From Planctomycetota bacterium (lineage in GTDB: Bacteria > Planctomycetota > Planctomycetia > Pirellulales > Lacipirellulaceae), in contig JAJDED010000028.1 of the NCBI GenBank assembly GCA_029259915.1, positions 87,503 through 151,502 of the forward strand: 64,000 nucleotides of DNA, given 5' to 3'. Under the pieces are notes generated by a model. It was not told the origin of the DNA. It searched no databases and was given only the letters and a program-made list of their open reading frames with translations. Positions 9,075 to 17,711 of the stretch are shown piece by piece. The stretch's first letter is position 1. Every line of letters starts with the position of its first letter. Both the position numbers and the translations under genes were made by a program.

Positions 9075-9554
9075 ATGGCCGACGGTGGTTCTGGACAGAG
9101 CGATGTGTTCGACGTGCGCAAAGTGCGTCGGCTCGTCGAATTGATGAACGAGCACGAGCTGGCCGAAGTCGATCTGCGACAGGGCGACCAGCGAATTCGC
9201 TTGCGAAGGGGACAAGAACCTGTGGTCGCCCTTGCTCCCCCTCCCGCACATGCTGCGCCTGCCCCTGCTCCTGCAACTTCAGCACCGGCCGAAGGCGATG
9301 CCAGTGCCGAGGACCCCAATGCCACATACATTACCAGCCCCATGGTTGGCACCTTTTACACCTCCCCAAGTCCAGATGCCGCTCCGCTTATCAACGTGGG
9401 TGACCAAGTCGGACCGGAGACAGTCGTCTGTATTATCGAGGCCATGAAAGTCTTTAACGAGATCCCGGCCGAGCGTTCCGGGTCGATTGCAACCGTGCTC
9501 GTGGGAAATGGCGACTCGGTCGAGTTTGGACAGAAGCTGTTCCTGCTTAAATAA
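9075..9554 (+). CDS. accB: Acetyl-CoA carboxylase biotin carboxyl carrier protein
   Basis: A 159-residue protein. The N-terminal ~50 residues form the helical domain, followed by an Ala/Pro-rich linker (~52-75) and the biotinyl domain from ~85. The biotinylation motif is [11 protein letters not shown] with Lys125; the usual Met after Lys is Val here. It carries the carboxybiotin between AccC and the carboxyltransferase in fatty-acid synthesis. The gene sits between the M24 peptidase and accC, 37 bases before accC. Confidence 0.95.
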   Translation: MADGGSGQSDVFDVRKVRRLVELMNEHELAEVDLRQGDQRIRLRRGQEPVVALAPPPAHAAPAPAPATSAPAEGDASAEDPNATYITSPMVGTFYTSPSPDAAPLINVGDQVGPETVVCIIEAMKVFNEIPAERSGSIATVLVGNGDSVEFGQKLFLLK

Positions 9555-9591
9555 TTCCTTTCCTCGATCGCAAAATCTTTCGCAAGGTGCC

Positions 9592-10938
9592 ATGTACCAA
9601 AGAATTCTTGTAGCCAACCGGGGTGAAATTGCCTTGCGAATTTTTCGCGCGTGTCGCGAACTTGGCATAGAATCTGTCGCGATCTTTAGCGAAGCAGATC
9701 GAGGGGCCCATTATCTCGATCTCGCCGACGAAGCGTACTGCGTGGGTCCGGCAAAACCGGCAGACAGCTACCTGCGAATCGCCAACGTAATTAGCGCTGC
9801 CGAGGTCGGCAATGTCCAGGCTATCCATCCTGGTTACGGTTTTCTGGCGGAAAACGCGCATTTCAACGAGGTGTGCCGCAGTTGCAAGATCGACTTTATC
9901 GGGCCAAGTCCCGAAGCGATGGCCAAGCTGGGTGACAAAAACGTGGCCCGCTCTTTAGCGAAAAAAGCGAATGTCCCCGTCGTGCCGGGAAGCGACGGGC
10001 TGATCGCAGATGCCGGCGAGGCATTGCAATTCGCCCACAAAGTTGGTTTTCCCGTCTTGATCAAGGCAGTGGCAGGCGGTGGCGGCAAGGGAATGCGCGT
10101 GGCAGCGAACGACTTGTCGCTGAAGTCGGCTCTTCAACAAGCCCAGCAAGAAGCGGAAGCCGCCTTCGGCAATGGGGCCGTGTACTTAGAAAAGTACATC
10201 GAACAGCCGCGGCACGTGGAAGTGCAGATCCTGGCCGATCACCATGGTAACGTCGTCCATCTATGGGAACGCGATTGCAGTGTGCAACGGCGCCATCAAA
10301 AATTGATCGAAGAAAGCCCTAGTACCAGCATCAATCAAAAAACTCGCGATGCCATGTGCGAAGCGGCCCGGCGGCTCATTCAACAGGCCGATTACACCAA
10401 CGCAGCCACGGTCGAGTTTATTGTCGACAAAGACGGCAAGTACTACTTCATCGAAGTCAACGCGCGTATCCAGGTCGAACATCCCGTCACCGAAATGATT
10501 ACTGGCATCGACCTTATCAAACAGCAAATTTTAATCGCTAGCGGCGAACCTCTGGGCATACGTCAAAAAGAAATCAAGCAAAATGGCGCTGCTATCGAGT
10601 GCCGCATTAATGCCGAGAACCCTGCGAAAAACTTCCAACCCTCGCCTGGCAAGATTGATCGGCTTATCGTTCCAGGAGGGTACGGGGTGCGCTTCGATTC
10701 GCATGCCCACAGTGGCTACGTCGTGCCGCCCTATTACGATTCGATGATCGGCAAACTAATCGTCCACCAGCCCACCCGTGCCGAGGCCATCAGTACCATG
10801 CAGCGGGCTCTCGCCGAATTGCGCGTCGACGGCATCCACACCACCACTCCGCTGCACAAGGACATCCTCAGCCACAGTGCCTTTGTCGAGGGTCAAATCG
10901 ATACGACTTTTGTCGAACGCATGTTTTCTTTTGGCTGA
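9592..10938 (+). CDS. accC: Acetyl-CoA carboxylase biotin carboxylase subunit
   Basis: A 448-residue protein of normal length. The N-terminus [17 protein letters not shown] is diagnostic. The ATP-grasp glycine loop is [14 protein letters not shown], and the catalytic segment [14 protein letters not shown] is present. It carboxylates biotin on AccB with ATP and bicarbonate. I chose the ATG at 9592, since the frame extends 35 codons into accB. accA lies separately at 39.5 kb and no accD is seen in the window. Confidence 0.96.
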   Translation: MYQRILVANRGEIALRIFRACRELGIESVAIFSEADRGAHYLDLADEAYCVGPAKPADSYLRIANVISAAEVGNVQAIHPGYGFLAENAHFNEVCRSCKIDFIGPSPEAMAKLGDKNVARSLAKKANVPVVPGSDGLIADAGEALQFAHKVGFPVLIKAVAGGGGKGMRVAANDLSLKSALQQAQQEAEAAFGNGAVYLEKYIEQPRHVEVQILADHHGNVVHLWERDCSVQRRHQKLIEESPSTSINQKTRDAMCEAARRLIQQADYTNAATVEFIVDKDGKYYFIEVNARIQVEHPVTEMITGIDLIKQQILIASGEPLGIRQKEIKQNGAAIECRINAENPAKNFQPSPGKIDRLIVPGGYGVRFDSHAHSGYVVPPYYDSMIGKLIVHQPTRAEAISTMQRALAELRVDGIHTTTPLHKDILSHSAFVEGQIDTTFVERMFSFG

Positions 10939-10974
10939 ATAACGCTTGTCCAAAAACGATGGTGCGATCAGTTA

Positions 10975-11031
10975 TTAGCCGCTGGCGGAAGCGAGTGGTC
11001 TCCCCCCCCCGGCTACCGCCGGAGGCTAGGA
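10975..11031. repeat. TTAGCCGC...GGCTAGGA element, family A copy 1
   Basis: A 57-base intergenic element with end pieces TTAGCCGC and GGCTAGGA, where TAGCC and GGCTA pair. The internal inverted repeat is CCGGCTACCGCCGG, preceded by a run of nine C. Related copies lie at 55363-55415 and 60442-60493. It lies in the gap between accC and the phosphofructokinase gene. Confidence 0.7.
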
Positions 11032-11210
11032 CGCAAATCTTGCAAAGCAGTGTTAAACGGTCGACCTTGCGAAACACTCATGCGAGAACGGTTCAAATTG
11101 GGCCGTTTCCGATGCGACACTTACAAGATACAATGGCGGGTTACCAATTTTTCAGTTCAGGAACCCCTGATTGATCTTTCCCTATCAACCCACTGAACCA
11201 ACAGCAACCC

Positions 11211-12539
11211 ATGCCCGATAGCACACTTTCCCGTCCCCCACGAATGGCGCACAATTTTCGTCGTGCGGCAATTCTTTTTTCCGGAGGCCCCGCACCGGCA
11301 GCGAACGCGGTGATTTCCGCGGCAGCCACCGCATTTTTGCGAAACGATATTGAAGTCGTTGGCATCAAACACGGCTATTCCGGCTTGCAGAACTTCAGCA
11401 AAGACAATCCCCTTGTCGAAGGCCGCGACTACGTGATGGTCAATCACAAGATGCTGGGTCGCACGCGTAATTCCTCCGGAATCATGATCGGTACCGCACG
11501 TTCCAATCCAGGTAAGTTGATTTCGCATCCGTCCCACTTATCGGACGAAGAACGAAGCGCGCCGCTTAAAACTGTTTATGAAGCTTTGCGATCTATCGGG
11601 GTAGATCTCCTCGTATCGATCGGCGGTGACGACACACTGAAAACGGCCAACAAACTGAAGATGTTTCAAGAGCGGCTGCCCATCGATGCCCACCGAATCC
11701 CCATCGTCCACTTGCCCAAAACAATCGACAACGATTACCGCGGCATCGATTTCACCTTCGGTTATTTCACCGCAGTCGATTTCCTGGCATCCGAAGTCCG
11801 CAATTTGCTCGCCGATGCCGAGGCCAATCGCAATTACTTTCTTGTCGAATCGATGGGCCGTAGTGCCGGCTGGCTAGCTTACGGAGTCGCGATTGCTGGC
11901 GAAGCGAGTTTAGTAGTAAGTGTGGAAGACATCGTCGGCAAATACCGTGCGATCGAGGAAACAGTAAATCCACAAACGGGCGAAAAAACCTCGCGCCCCG
12001 TCATGAATATGGAGGAGGTCATCCCGCGGATTGTTGCCACCATGACCACCCGCGAGTTGGAAGGCAAAGAATATGGCGTCATCGTGATCGCCGAAGGACT
12101 TGCCGAGTTTCTACCAAACAGCTATCTCGAAGGCATCGGTCGTGACGATCATGGCCATATCAACATCTCGGCAATCAATCTGCACGATATTTTCACGGAG
12201 CTGATCACCAAAGAATATCACAAACAGACCGGTCGAAAACGTGTGATCAAGGGCCTGCAGCTTGGCTACGAAGCACGATGTGCCAGACCTCACGCCTTCG
12301 ACGTGATGCTGGGCAGTCAGTTGGGAGTCGGCGCCTATCGAGCTCTCGTGGAAAAAGGGCTCAATGGGGTGATGATCTCCGTTTCGGGCCAGTTGCAATT
12401 GGAGTATGTCCCCTTCGACACGTTGGTCGACCCAGAAACCTTGGTTACCGTTGTGCGATACATCGAGCCTGAAAGCGATTTCCAGAAGTTGACCCGCTTC
12501 CTAGAAACGTACGTCGATGGGGGAGAAGAACTGCGCTAG
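11211..12539 (+). CDS. 6-phosphofructokinase, probably pyrophosphate-dependent
   Basis: A 442-residue PFK-family protein, longer than the ~320-residue ATP enzyme. The phosphoryl-donor site reads SIGGDDT (138-142). The second Asp, where ATP enzymes have Gly, is the hallmark of PPi-dependent forms. The catalytic segment PKTIDND (169-175) has Lys in place of the Gly of ATP enzymes, again the PPi type. It interconverts fructose-6-phosphate and the 1,6-bisphosphate. Donor choice is from residues, not assay. It is convergent with hisB, with ten bases between stops. Confidence 0.85.
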   Translation: MPDSTLSRPPRMAHNFRRAAILFSGGPAPAANAVISAAATAFLRNDIEVVGIKHGYSGLQNFSKDNPLVEGRDYVMVNHKMLGRTRNSSGIMIGTARSNPGKLISHPSHLSDEERSAPLKTVYEALRSIGVDLLVSIGGDDTLKTANKLKMFQERLPIDAHRIPIVHLPKTIDNDYRGIDFTFGYFTAVDFLASEVRNLLADAEANRNYFLVESMGRSAGWLAYGVAIAGEASLVVSVEDIVGKYRAIEETVNPQTGEKTSRPVMNMEEVIPRIVATMTTRELEGKEYGVIVIAEGLAEFLPNSYLEGIGRDDHGHINISAINLHDIFTELITKEYHKQTGRKRVIKGLQLGYEARCARPHAFDVMLGSQLGVGAYRALVEKGLNGVMISVSGQLQLEYVPFDTLVDPETLVTVVRYIEPESDFQKLTRFLETYVDGGEELR

Positions 12540-12549
12540 CACCGCAGCA

Positions 12550-13143
12550 CTATCCATCCAGAGTTCCCTTGGTACTCGGCACCCCGGGCATGCGCGGATC
12601 GTCCTCGACGGCCATGCGCATCGCGCGCGCCGCTGCTTTGAACACCGCCTCGGATATGTGATGGCTGTTGCGCCCGTAGTGAAGCAGCACGTGCAGATTG
12701 CAAAGGGTATTGGCGGCAACCGATTGCCAAAAGTCTTCCAATAGCTCGCTATCGAAGTCGCCAATTTTTGCCGCAGGAACGTCCGCTTGATATGCCAGAG
12801 CAAACCGTCCGCTAAAGTCGACCGCCACAGTCACCAAGGTTTCTTCCATCGGCAGCGTGAAGTGTCCGTAACGTCGGATCCCTTTTTTGTCCCCCAGCGC
12901 CTCGCGCAATGCCAATCCCAAACAGATCCCGGTGTCTTCCACCGTATGGTGCTGATCGACGTGCAAATCGCCATCGGCTCGCACCTTCAGGTCGAAAGCC
13001 GCATGTTTGGTAAGCAATTCCAGCATGTGATCGAAGAAACCGATGCCGGTTTCCACGTCGGCACTTCCCGAGCCGTCGAGGCATAGCTCAAGCTCGATCT
13101 TGGTTTCCGTAGTCTGGCGCTGGATCCGGGCGGTACGCGTCAT
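12550..13143 (-). CDS. hisB: Imidazoleglycerol-phosphate dehydratase
   Basis: A 197-residue monofunctional HisB. Metal-binding motifs are [26 protein letters not shown] near residue 70, and [16 protein letters not shown] near 165. It dehydrates imidazole glycerol phosphate in histidine synthesis. No other his genes are adjacent, as is often the case in planctomycetes. It is divergent from the small DNA-binding gene at 13371. Confidence 0.95.
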   Translation of the reverse strand: MTRTARIQRQTTETKIELELCLDGSGSADVETGIGFFDHMLELLTKHAAFDLKVRADGDLHVDQHHTVEDTGICLGLALREALGDKKGIRRYGHFTLPMEETLVTVAVDFSGRFALAYQADVPAAKIGDFDSELLEDFWQSVAANTLCNLHVLLHYGRNSHHISEAVFKAAARAMRMAVEDDPRMPGVPSTKGTLDG

Positions 13144-13281
13144 TTTTTAAGGACTGAATTGGGTTGCTTGGCAAAATAGGGAAATTCAGACACGCTGTCA
13201 GGGGGCCTCTCCATCCTATCACGGACACACACTCCAGAGGGGAAGTTCCCTGGCACTTTGCCACGGAAGCGTGAGCTTGTT

Positions 13282-13311
13282 TTGCCGACCAGACGGTCTG
13301 TTTGATATAAT
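13282..13311 (+). promoter_or_regulatory. Sigma-70-like promoter with a small palindrome in the spacer
   Basis: TTGCCG (13282-13287) and TATAAT (13306-13311) are separated by 18 bases. Between them lies the 11-base palindrome CAGACGGTCTG (13290-13300), a candidate operator. It points toward the small DNA-binding gene starting at 13371, so self-regulation is possible (inference). Confidence 0.5.
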
Positions 13312-13370
13312 CGTTGTGGACATCCCAAAACGGGCCCAAACGCTCGGTCACGACACGAGAGGAACTTCCC

Positions 13371-13580
13371 ATGGCTCCCATGAAATGTCCTTCACACCGA
13401 CCGCCAGCCGACGCCATCGAAGACAGCGTCACGCTCACCCACCTGGCTCACCGTTGGCATACAACTCGCCGACAGATTCGAAAAATGTTGCAGCAGGGGA
13501 TACTGCCATTTGTCGAAATCCGCGGCCAACTTCGCGTGCCCTCCCCGGCAGTCCGGCAGTACGAAGCTACAAAGGGGTGA
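13371..13580 (+). CDS. Small helix-turn-helix (excisionase-like) protein
   Basis: A 69-residue protein. The core VTLTHLAHRWHTTRRQIRKM continues with LQQGILPFVEIRGQLRVPSPAV. This fits the MerR/excisionase-type pattern: a helix-turn-helix, then a wing ending in a strand where the residue read-out would occur. It is far too short for a full regulator, so it may be a DNA-binding accessory factor. The ATG at 13371 follows AGAGGAAC at a normal ribosome-binding distance. The same start overlaps an unconserved upstream extension, which I omitted. Confidence 0.55.
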   Translation: MAPMKCPSHRPPADAIEDSVTLTHLAHRWHTTRRQIRKMLQQGILPFVEIRGQLRVPSPAVRQYEATKG

Positions 13581-13630
13581 AAGTGTACAAAGGTACTGAA
13601 TCCCTCATAGAATTTAACAGCCACATCCGA

Positions 13631-13656
13631 CGAAAACCCCATCGCGGGTTTTTTCG
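13631..13656 (+). terminator. Weak hairpin terminator after the small DNA-binding gene
   Basis: CGAAAACCC and GGGTTTTTTCG form an inverted pair around a short loop, with a T-rich right arm. It lies about 50 bases after the stop codon of the small DNA-binding gene. Confidence 0.4.
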
Positions 13657-13803
13657 ATAAGGATTCTTGCTCAATATCAGAGTCTTTTATCGAAGGATGC
13701 TTATCGTAGGTACGTTCGTATTTACGAAAGTACAGGAGCCCTCAAAACTACGTTGGACGATGAATCTTGTGCAGTTTTGGGGGATCGAAAACACGTGTCC
13801 GAA

Positions 13804-14202
13804 ATGTATAATAGCCCTGTGCTAGTGCTTAATGACACGAATGTTCAGCAACATGCAGCAAAGATGACCTATCAAGAATACAGAGCTTTGAGGGCGGAAG
13901 GTAAGGTCAAAGCTGGTATCTCAGTAAGCCGTGCATTGCAACTTGGGCAGCACCTACCGCCGAGATACCAGTATGAAACAGCTTTCTTCAATATTCTGTC
14001 CTTCCTGACGATCCCGGCTGCTATCGTTGTAATGTACTTCCACACTTGGTGGTCAAGTTTACTGATTCTGTTTCTCGTTACGCCTGCATGTTTCTCCGGC
14101 ACGAAGAAGGGAGCAGTGAACAACGTTTTGAGACACGCTGAAGAGGATGAGCAGTTCTTCAACGCACTGAAGGAAATGAACCTTCTTACTTTTCGAAGAT
14201 GA
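13804..14202 (+). CDS. Hypothetical membrane protein
   Basis: A 132-residue protein, not recognised. The N-terminal ~55 residues are soluble, including MTYQEYRALRAEGKV. Two adjacent hydrophobic segments follow (about 65-85 and 90-105, including ILSFLTIPAAIVVMYFH and SLLILFLVTPA). The C-terminal ~30 residues are charged and helical. The start is uncertain: TTG 13753, ATG 13804 and ATG 13864 are all in frame; I chose 13804. The region looks more AT-rich than its neighbours by eye, hinting at an accessory gene. Confidence 0.45.
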   Translation: MYNSPVLVLNDTNVQQHAAKMTYQEYRALRAEGKVKAGISVSRALQLGQHLPPRYQYETAFFNILSFLTIPAAIVVMYFHTWWSSLLILFLVTPACFSGTKKGAVNNVLRHAEEDEQFFNALKEMNLLTFRR

Positions 14203-14352
14203 GAGTTAGAAGTCGCTGTACGTTCGAATGTGGTATTTATCCGACCGATTGCAAAGTAGAAAGACCCCAAGTCATTCTTTCAAGAAACTCGAAAAACAGA
14301 GCAGTAATATGCTTTGGATCCTTAAAACGTTGCTTAAGTATACAATGTAACA

Positions 14353-14811
14353 ATGCAAAATACTCGCACGATCTTGCTCGCCGTCGTGATCGGCTCTGCT
14401 CTACTTTGGATGTACAATTGCGGCGGATCAACTACCGTATCCCGCAGTACTATCCCATATCGGTTTCATGCGACTTGGAAGCTGATTGAGGATATCTCCG
14501 GTGAAGTCAGCGGTGTTTACAAGATTTCTCTGTCTGCTCGTGCTGTCGTGCTCGAAATTCGCCACCTAGATGAACAGCCCTTCCAGCAACGTTATACAGT
14601 GCAGAATGTGGACTACACGACATACAAAGATTCCTACGGCGGAAGCATGGTCGTAGCCTACGTCGATCCTGATGATGCAGACAAAGACCCTAAAAGATTT
14701 GAAATCTGGTTTGGCGAGACGGAAAAACTCCGCGTCTCAGAAATTGTTCCGACCGGCTGGGGTGAGGATCGTTGGTTCGAGGTAGGTGAGTTCGTGAGGG
14801 GCGATCCGTAA
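14353..14811 (+). CDS. Hypothetical secreted or membrane-anchored protein
   Basis: A 152-residue protein, not recognised. An N-terminal hydrophobic stretch (TRTILLAVVIGSALLWMYNC) resembles a signal anchor; the Cys at residue 23 is not preceded by a standard lipobox. The rest alternates strands with acidic turns (YVDPDDADKDPKRFE), consistent with a small beta-rich domain. No family motif is visible. It is isolated between the other orphan gene and a repeat element. Confidence 0.5.
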   Translation: MQNTRTILLAVVIGSALLWMYNCGGSTTVSRSTIPYRFHATWKLIEDISGEVSGVYKISLSARAVVLEIRHLDEQPFQQRYTVQNVDYTTYKDSYGGSMVVAYVDPDDADKDPKRFEIWFGETEKLRVSEIVPTGWGEDRWFEVGEFVRGDP

Positions 14812-14826
14812 AATGTGGCAGCCCGC

Positions 14827-15009
14827 GGGTGGCACGGACAGTTGGCCGCGATTAACGTGGCCAGCAGATGAGATTCGTTCGGCCGATTGTCCGTGTGCGA
14901 AGCACAGAAGGCATACGGCTTACCTCTTGTCGCAAAGCGACACCGACACTTGTCCGAATCACGTAGAACAGGTGGCTAGGCGTATTCCGGACAAGTGTCG
15001 CTGCCACCC
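14827..15009. repeat. GGGTGGCA-bounded inverted-repeat element, family B copy 1
   Basis: A 183-base element with GGGTGGCA at the left end and TGCCACCC at the right. It contains three internal hairpins. GGACAGTTGGCC pairs imperfectly with GGCCGATTGTCC. TGTGC-GAA-GCACA is a small hairpin. CGACACTTGTCCG (14944-14956) pairs perfectly with CGGACAAGTGTCG (14988-15000). Its reverse orientation matches copy 2 at 19532-19730 in segment order. It lies after the orphan gene and before the rsmA stop. Another GGGTGGCA sits just outside at 15032. Confidence 0.75.
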
Positions 15010-15081
15010 ATAAGATTGTCCAAAACAGCGAGGGTGGCATCGCTCGCTATGACGGATTGGGTGCCTTTGTACGGTTGCTCC

Positions 15082-15987
15082 CTACAGCTTCCAATCGGGA
15101 ACCTGCGCGCGAACCAACTCCGTAAGTTTCAGCAGCGTGGGCACGTCGATCTGCTCAGTTCGCGCATCGGGTTTGAACTCCATTTCGTTGAGAATCTGAT
15201 CGATTTGCTCTTTGGAGAGATCCCGCTTCAAAGCGCTAACCATGTTGGCACGCAAAAACTTGCGGCGATGCAAGAACAATGATTTCACGAATTGGTGGAA
15301 AAACCGAAGATCGGGAATCGCCGCACGCCGATCGTCATCCACACGGATGCGCACAATCGCCGAGTCGACCTTCGGAGCGGGCCAAAACACGTTGGGCGGC
15401 ATCAGCCGGACAATCTCCGTGCTCGCTTGGCACTGCATCCAAGCGCTGAGCGCACCATAATCTTTCGACCACGGCTTGGCCACGATCCGATCGCCCAGTT
15501 CCTTCTGGATCGTTGCCACCATCATGCTGGGGACATGCTCGCAAAGTAACAAATTGGAGAGCACCGGCGTGGCGATGTTGTAAGGCAAATTTGCCACAAG
15601 CTTGAGGCGTCGCCCGTTATGTTCGGCGAGTCGCTCGCCAATCGCATCCATGACTCCCGCATCAAAATTGTTTTTGTTTTTCAGCGCGTCTTGCCGCAAC
15701 ATCGTGACATTGTCCAGATCGAGCAACAACTCGCTAGCCAATTCGAACAAATGCCCGTCGATTTCAACGGTCACCACATGTGCCGCACGCTCTGCGATCA
15801 GCGCAGTCATTCCGCCGGTACCTGTGCCAATTTCTAGCACGACATCTTGGTCCGTCAATTCCGCAGAGTCGACAATCATTCGCTGCAAGTTGAGATCGAT
15901 TAGAAAATTCTGCCCATGCCGCGTCGCCGGTTCGATGCCCATCTCTCGAAACCGCGCCATCAGAAAAGTTTTTGTTTGTCGATTCAT
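15082..15987 (-). CDS. rsmA: 16S rRNA dimethyladenosine transferase
   Basis: A 301-residue KsgA/RsmA protein. The SAM-binding motif is VLEIGTGTGGMTALI, followed by motif IV NLPYNIATP. The C-terminal helical domain contains FHQFVKSLFLHRRKFLRANM. It dimethylates two adjacent adenines in helix 45 of 16S rRNA during 30S maturation. The ATG at 15987 begins MNRQTKTFLMARFREMG; the longer frame has a low-complexity extension overlapping ribE. It is the last gene of a minus-strand run after ribE, 61 bases away. Confidence 0.93.
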   Translation of the reverse strand: MNRQTKTFLMARFREMGIEPATRHGQNFLIDLNLQRMIVDSAELTDQDVVLEIGTGTGGMTALIAERAAHVVTVEIDGHLFELASELLLDLDNVTMLRQDALKNKNNFDAGVMDAIGERLAEHNGRRLKLVANLPYNIATPVLSNLLLCEHVPSMMVATIQKELGDRIVAKPWSKDYGALSAWMQCQASTEIVRLMPPNVFWPAPKVDSAIVRIRVDDDRRAAIPDLRFFHQFVKSLFLHRRKFLRANMVSALKRDLSKEQIDQILNEMEFKPDARTEQIDVPTLLKLTELVRAQVPDWKL

Positions 15988-16048
15988 AAGATAGGCGATA
16001 GGGGCTAGTTGGGGAGAAGGGTTGAGAGAGGAAGAAAAAATTTGGGGC

Positions 16049-16651
16049 TCACTGTTTGCGATTTTCCCAGTGCAATTGCCGTTCGACATATTTGGCTAGG
16101 ACGTCGGTTTCCAAATTCACGCGGTCACCCACTTTTCGCATTCCTAGGGTCGTGACATGCAATGTATGGGGGATCAAAGCAACACTAAAGCAATCGTCCT
16201 CGACGTCGACCAGCGTGAGACTCACCCCATCGATCGCGACAGAACCCTTGCTGGCCATTTGACGGGACAACCCTTCAGGAACCTTAAACCAAAAATTCGA
16301 CCACTCCTCGTCGTCCTCGCGTCGCTCGACAGTACCGACCGCATCGATATGCCCCGTGACCAAATGCCCACCCAGTTCGTCTCCCACTCGGAGCGACGAT
16401 TCTAAATTCACCCGATCCCCTGCGACCAAACCGCCAAGCGTAGTCCGGGCAAGCGTTTCCGCGCCCGCTTCAAATGCAAGAAAATCTTCCCCCACGGTTA
16501 CCACCGTCAGGCAACACCCACTCACCGCGATACTATCGCCCACGGCAGAGCGCTGTGCGAACATGGGATCGGAGATTTCCAATCTCACGCCGGGTCCCTC
16601 GGGCACAATCTGCCGCACTTTTGCCAAACTTTGGACCAAACCCGTAAACAT
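16049..16651 (-). CDS. ribE: Riboflavin synthase alpha subunit
   Basis: A 200-residue protein with two tandem lumazine-binding barrels. The N-terminus MFTGLVQ is typical. Repeat 1 has VGDSIAVSGCCLTVV, and repeat 2 has GSVAIDGVSLTLV. The enzyme dismutates two 6,7-dimethyl-8-ribityllumazines to riboflavin. It follows pssA with a three-base gap, so the two are likely co-translated. No FMN riboswitch is visible. Confidence 0.93.
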   Translation of the reverse strand: MFTGLVQSLAKVRQIVPEGPGVRLEISDPMFAQRSAVGDSIAVSGCCLTVVTVGEDFLAFEAGAETLARTTLGGLVAGDRVNLESSLRVGDELGGHLVTGHIDAVGTVERREDDEEWSNFWFKVPEGLSRQMASKGSVAIDGVSLTLVDVEDDCFSVALIPHTLHVTTLGMRKVGDRVNLETDVLAKYVERQLHWENRKQ

Positions 16652-16654
16652 CGC

Positions 16655-17515
16655 TCAAACCGCCTTGTCAGGAACTTGGGTACCTTTTGCACGACGAATC
16701 CACGACCACATCTGTCGCAAAGCAGGAAAAGCCGCGTAGAGAAAGCAAATCATTGGAATCGCGTACCAACGCACAGTAAGCAGCGCCATCAAAGCAAACA
16801 CAACAGCCACGAGATGGGCAAAGCTTCGCTTGCCTCGCAACAATTGGGTTACTGTGTGCGGATAAGGTATCCGCGAAACCATCAACAACGCAAGCAAGAT
16901 CGTAAACGGAGGCATCACTCGCTGGAGCCAATAGTCGTAGCCAATAAAAGCTTCAAAATTAATCTCGTTGCGGAGCGAATACGACAACATCGCGGTACTC
17001 GCAATAACCGCCGCCGCCGCGGGAGTTGGCAGCCCGGCGAATGTGCCGTGATCGTCGTTCTCGTCCGTTTCTACATTAAACCGGGCCAGCCTCAACGCAG
17101 CGCAACTGACAAACAATGCCGCGATAGCCCACACCGCTTCGCGATGTACGCTAGTAAATTGCGGACACATTTTTACGAGTAAGTACGCTGGCGCCACTCC
17201 AAAAGAGACAATATCGCTCAAACTGTCCAACTGACCACCAAAATCACTCGTCGTGCGAGTGATGCGCGCCACCTGGCCGTCGATCGTATCGAACAGCATC
17301 GCGATAAATATGAGAGTACCGCACAACATGAGATTGTGCGTCGGGTCGAGACTCCCAATCAGTTGGCGTGCTGTCTCTAGCCTTGGTGCAGGAACAAAAT
17401 CAAACGTGCCCGACTTGGCGATCCGCGATGCCACCACAATCGCAAAAAACCCGCACACCAGATTGCCCAGCGTAAACAGGGTCGGCAACACAGCAACAGC
17501 ACGAATCGGTTTCAT
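16655..17515 (-). CDS. pssA: CDP-diacylglycerol--serine O-phosphatidyltransferase
   Basis: A 286-residue multi-pass membrane protein of the CDP-alcohol phosphatidyltransferase family. The signature DG-x2-AR-x8-G-x3-D-x3-D is present as DGQVAR...GGQLDSLSD. About seven to eight hydrophobic segments are visible. It makes phosphatidylserine, the substrate of the Psd encoded upstream. The N-terminus AVLPTLFTLGNLVCGFFA is typical of the PssA type. Confidence 0.92.
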   Translation of the reverse strand: MKPIRAVAVLPTLFTLGNLVCGFFAIVVASRIAKSGTFDFVPAPRLETARQLIGSLDPTHNLMLCGTLIFIAMLFDTIDGQVARITRTTSDFGGQLDSLSDIVSFGVAPAYLLVKMCPQFTSVHREAVWAIAALFVSCAALRLARFNVETDENDDHGTFAGLPTPAAAAVIASTAMLSYSLRNEINFEAFIGYDYWLQRVMPPFTILLALLMVSRIPYPHTVTQLLRGKRSFAHLVAVVFALMALLTVRWYAIPMICFLYAAFPALRQMWSWIRRAKGTQVPDKAV

Positions 17516-17565
17516 AAAAACTCAGCAAAACAAAAGGATTCTTGGCACTTGCACAGTTGAAATGT

Positions 17566-17642
17566 CTCTCGCAAAGGCGCTAAGGCGCAAAAAACAGATA
17601 TTTATTCTTGATATGCTTTGCGCCTTAGCGCCTTTGCGAGAG
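17566..17642. repeat. Perfect 26-base-arm hairpin, family E
   Basis: The left arm (17566-17591) reads CTCTCGCAAAGGCGC and onward; the right arm (17617-17642) is its exact reverse complement over 26 bases, with a 25-base AT-rich loop. It lies between psd and pssA, in the 196-base gap of the phospholipid pair. The sequence resembles elements at 26337, 37545 and 43418 (CAAAGGCAC and CAAGGACGCC types). Confidence 0.85.
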
Positions 17643-17711
17643 TTCTCAAAAATACCAAGAAAACGGTAAAACTAATTTCCTTGAATCACGCCCAAAGGAC
17701 TCGGTTTCTAA

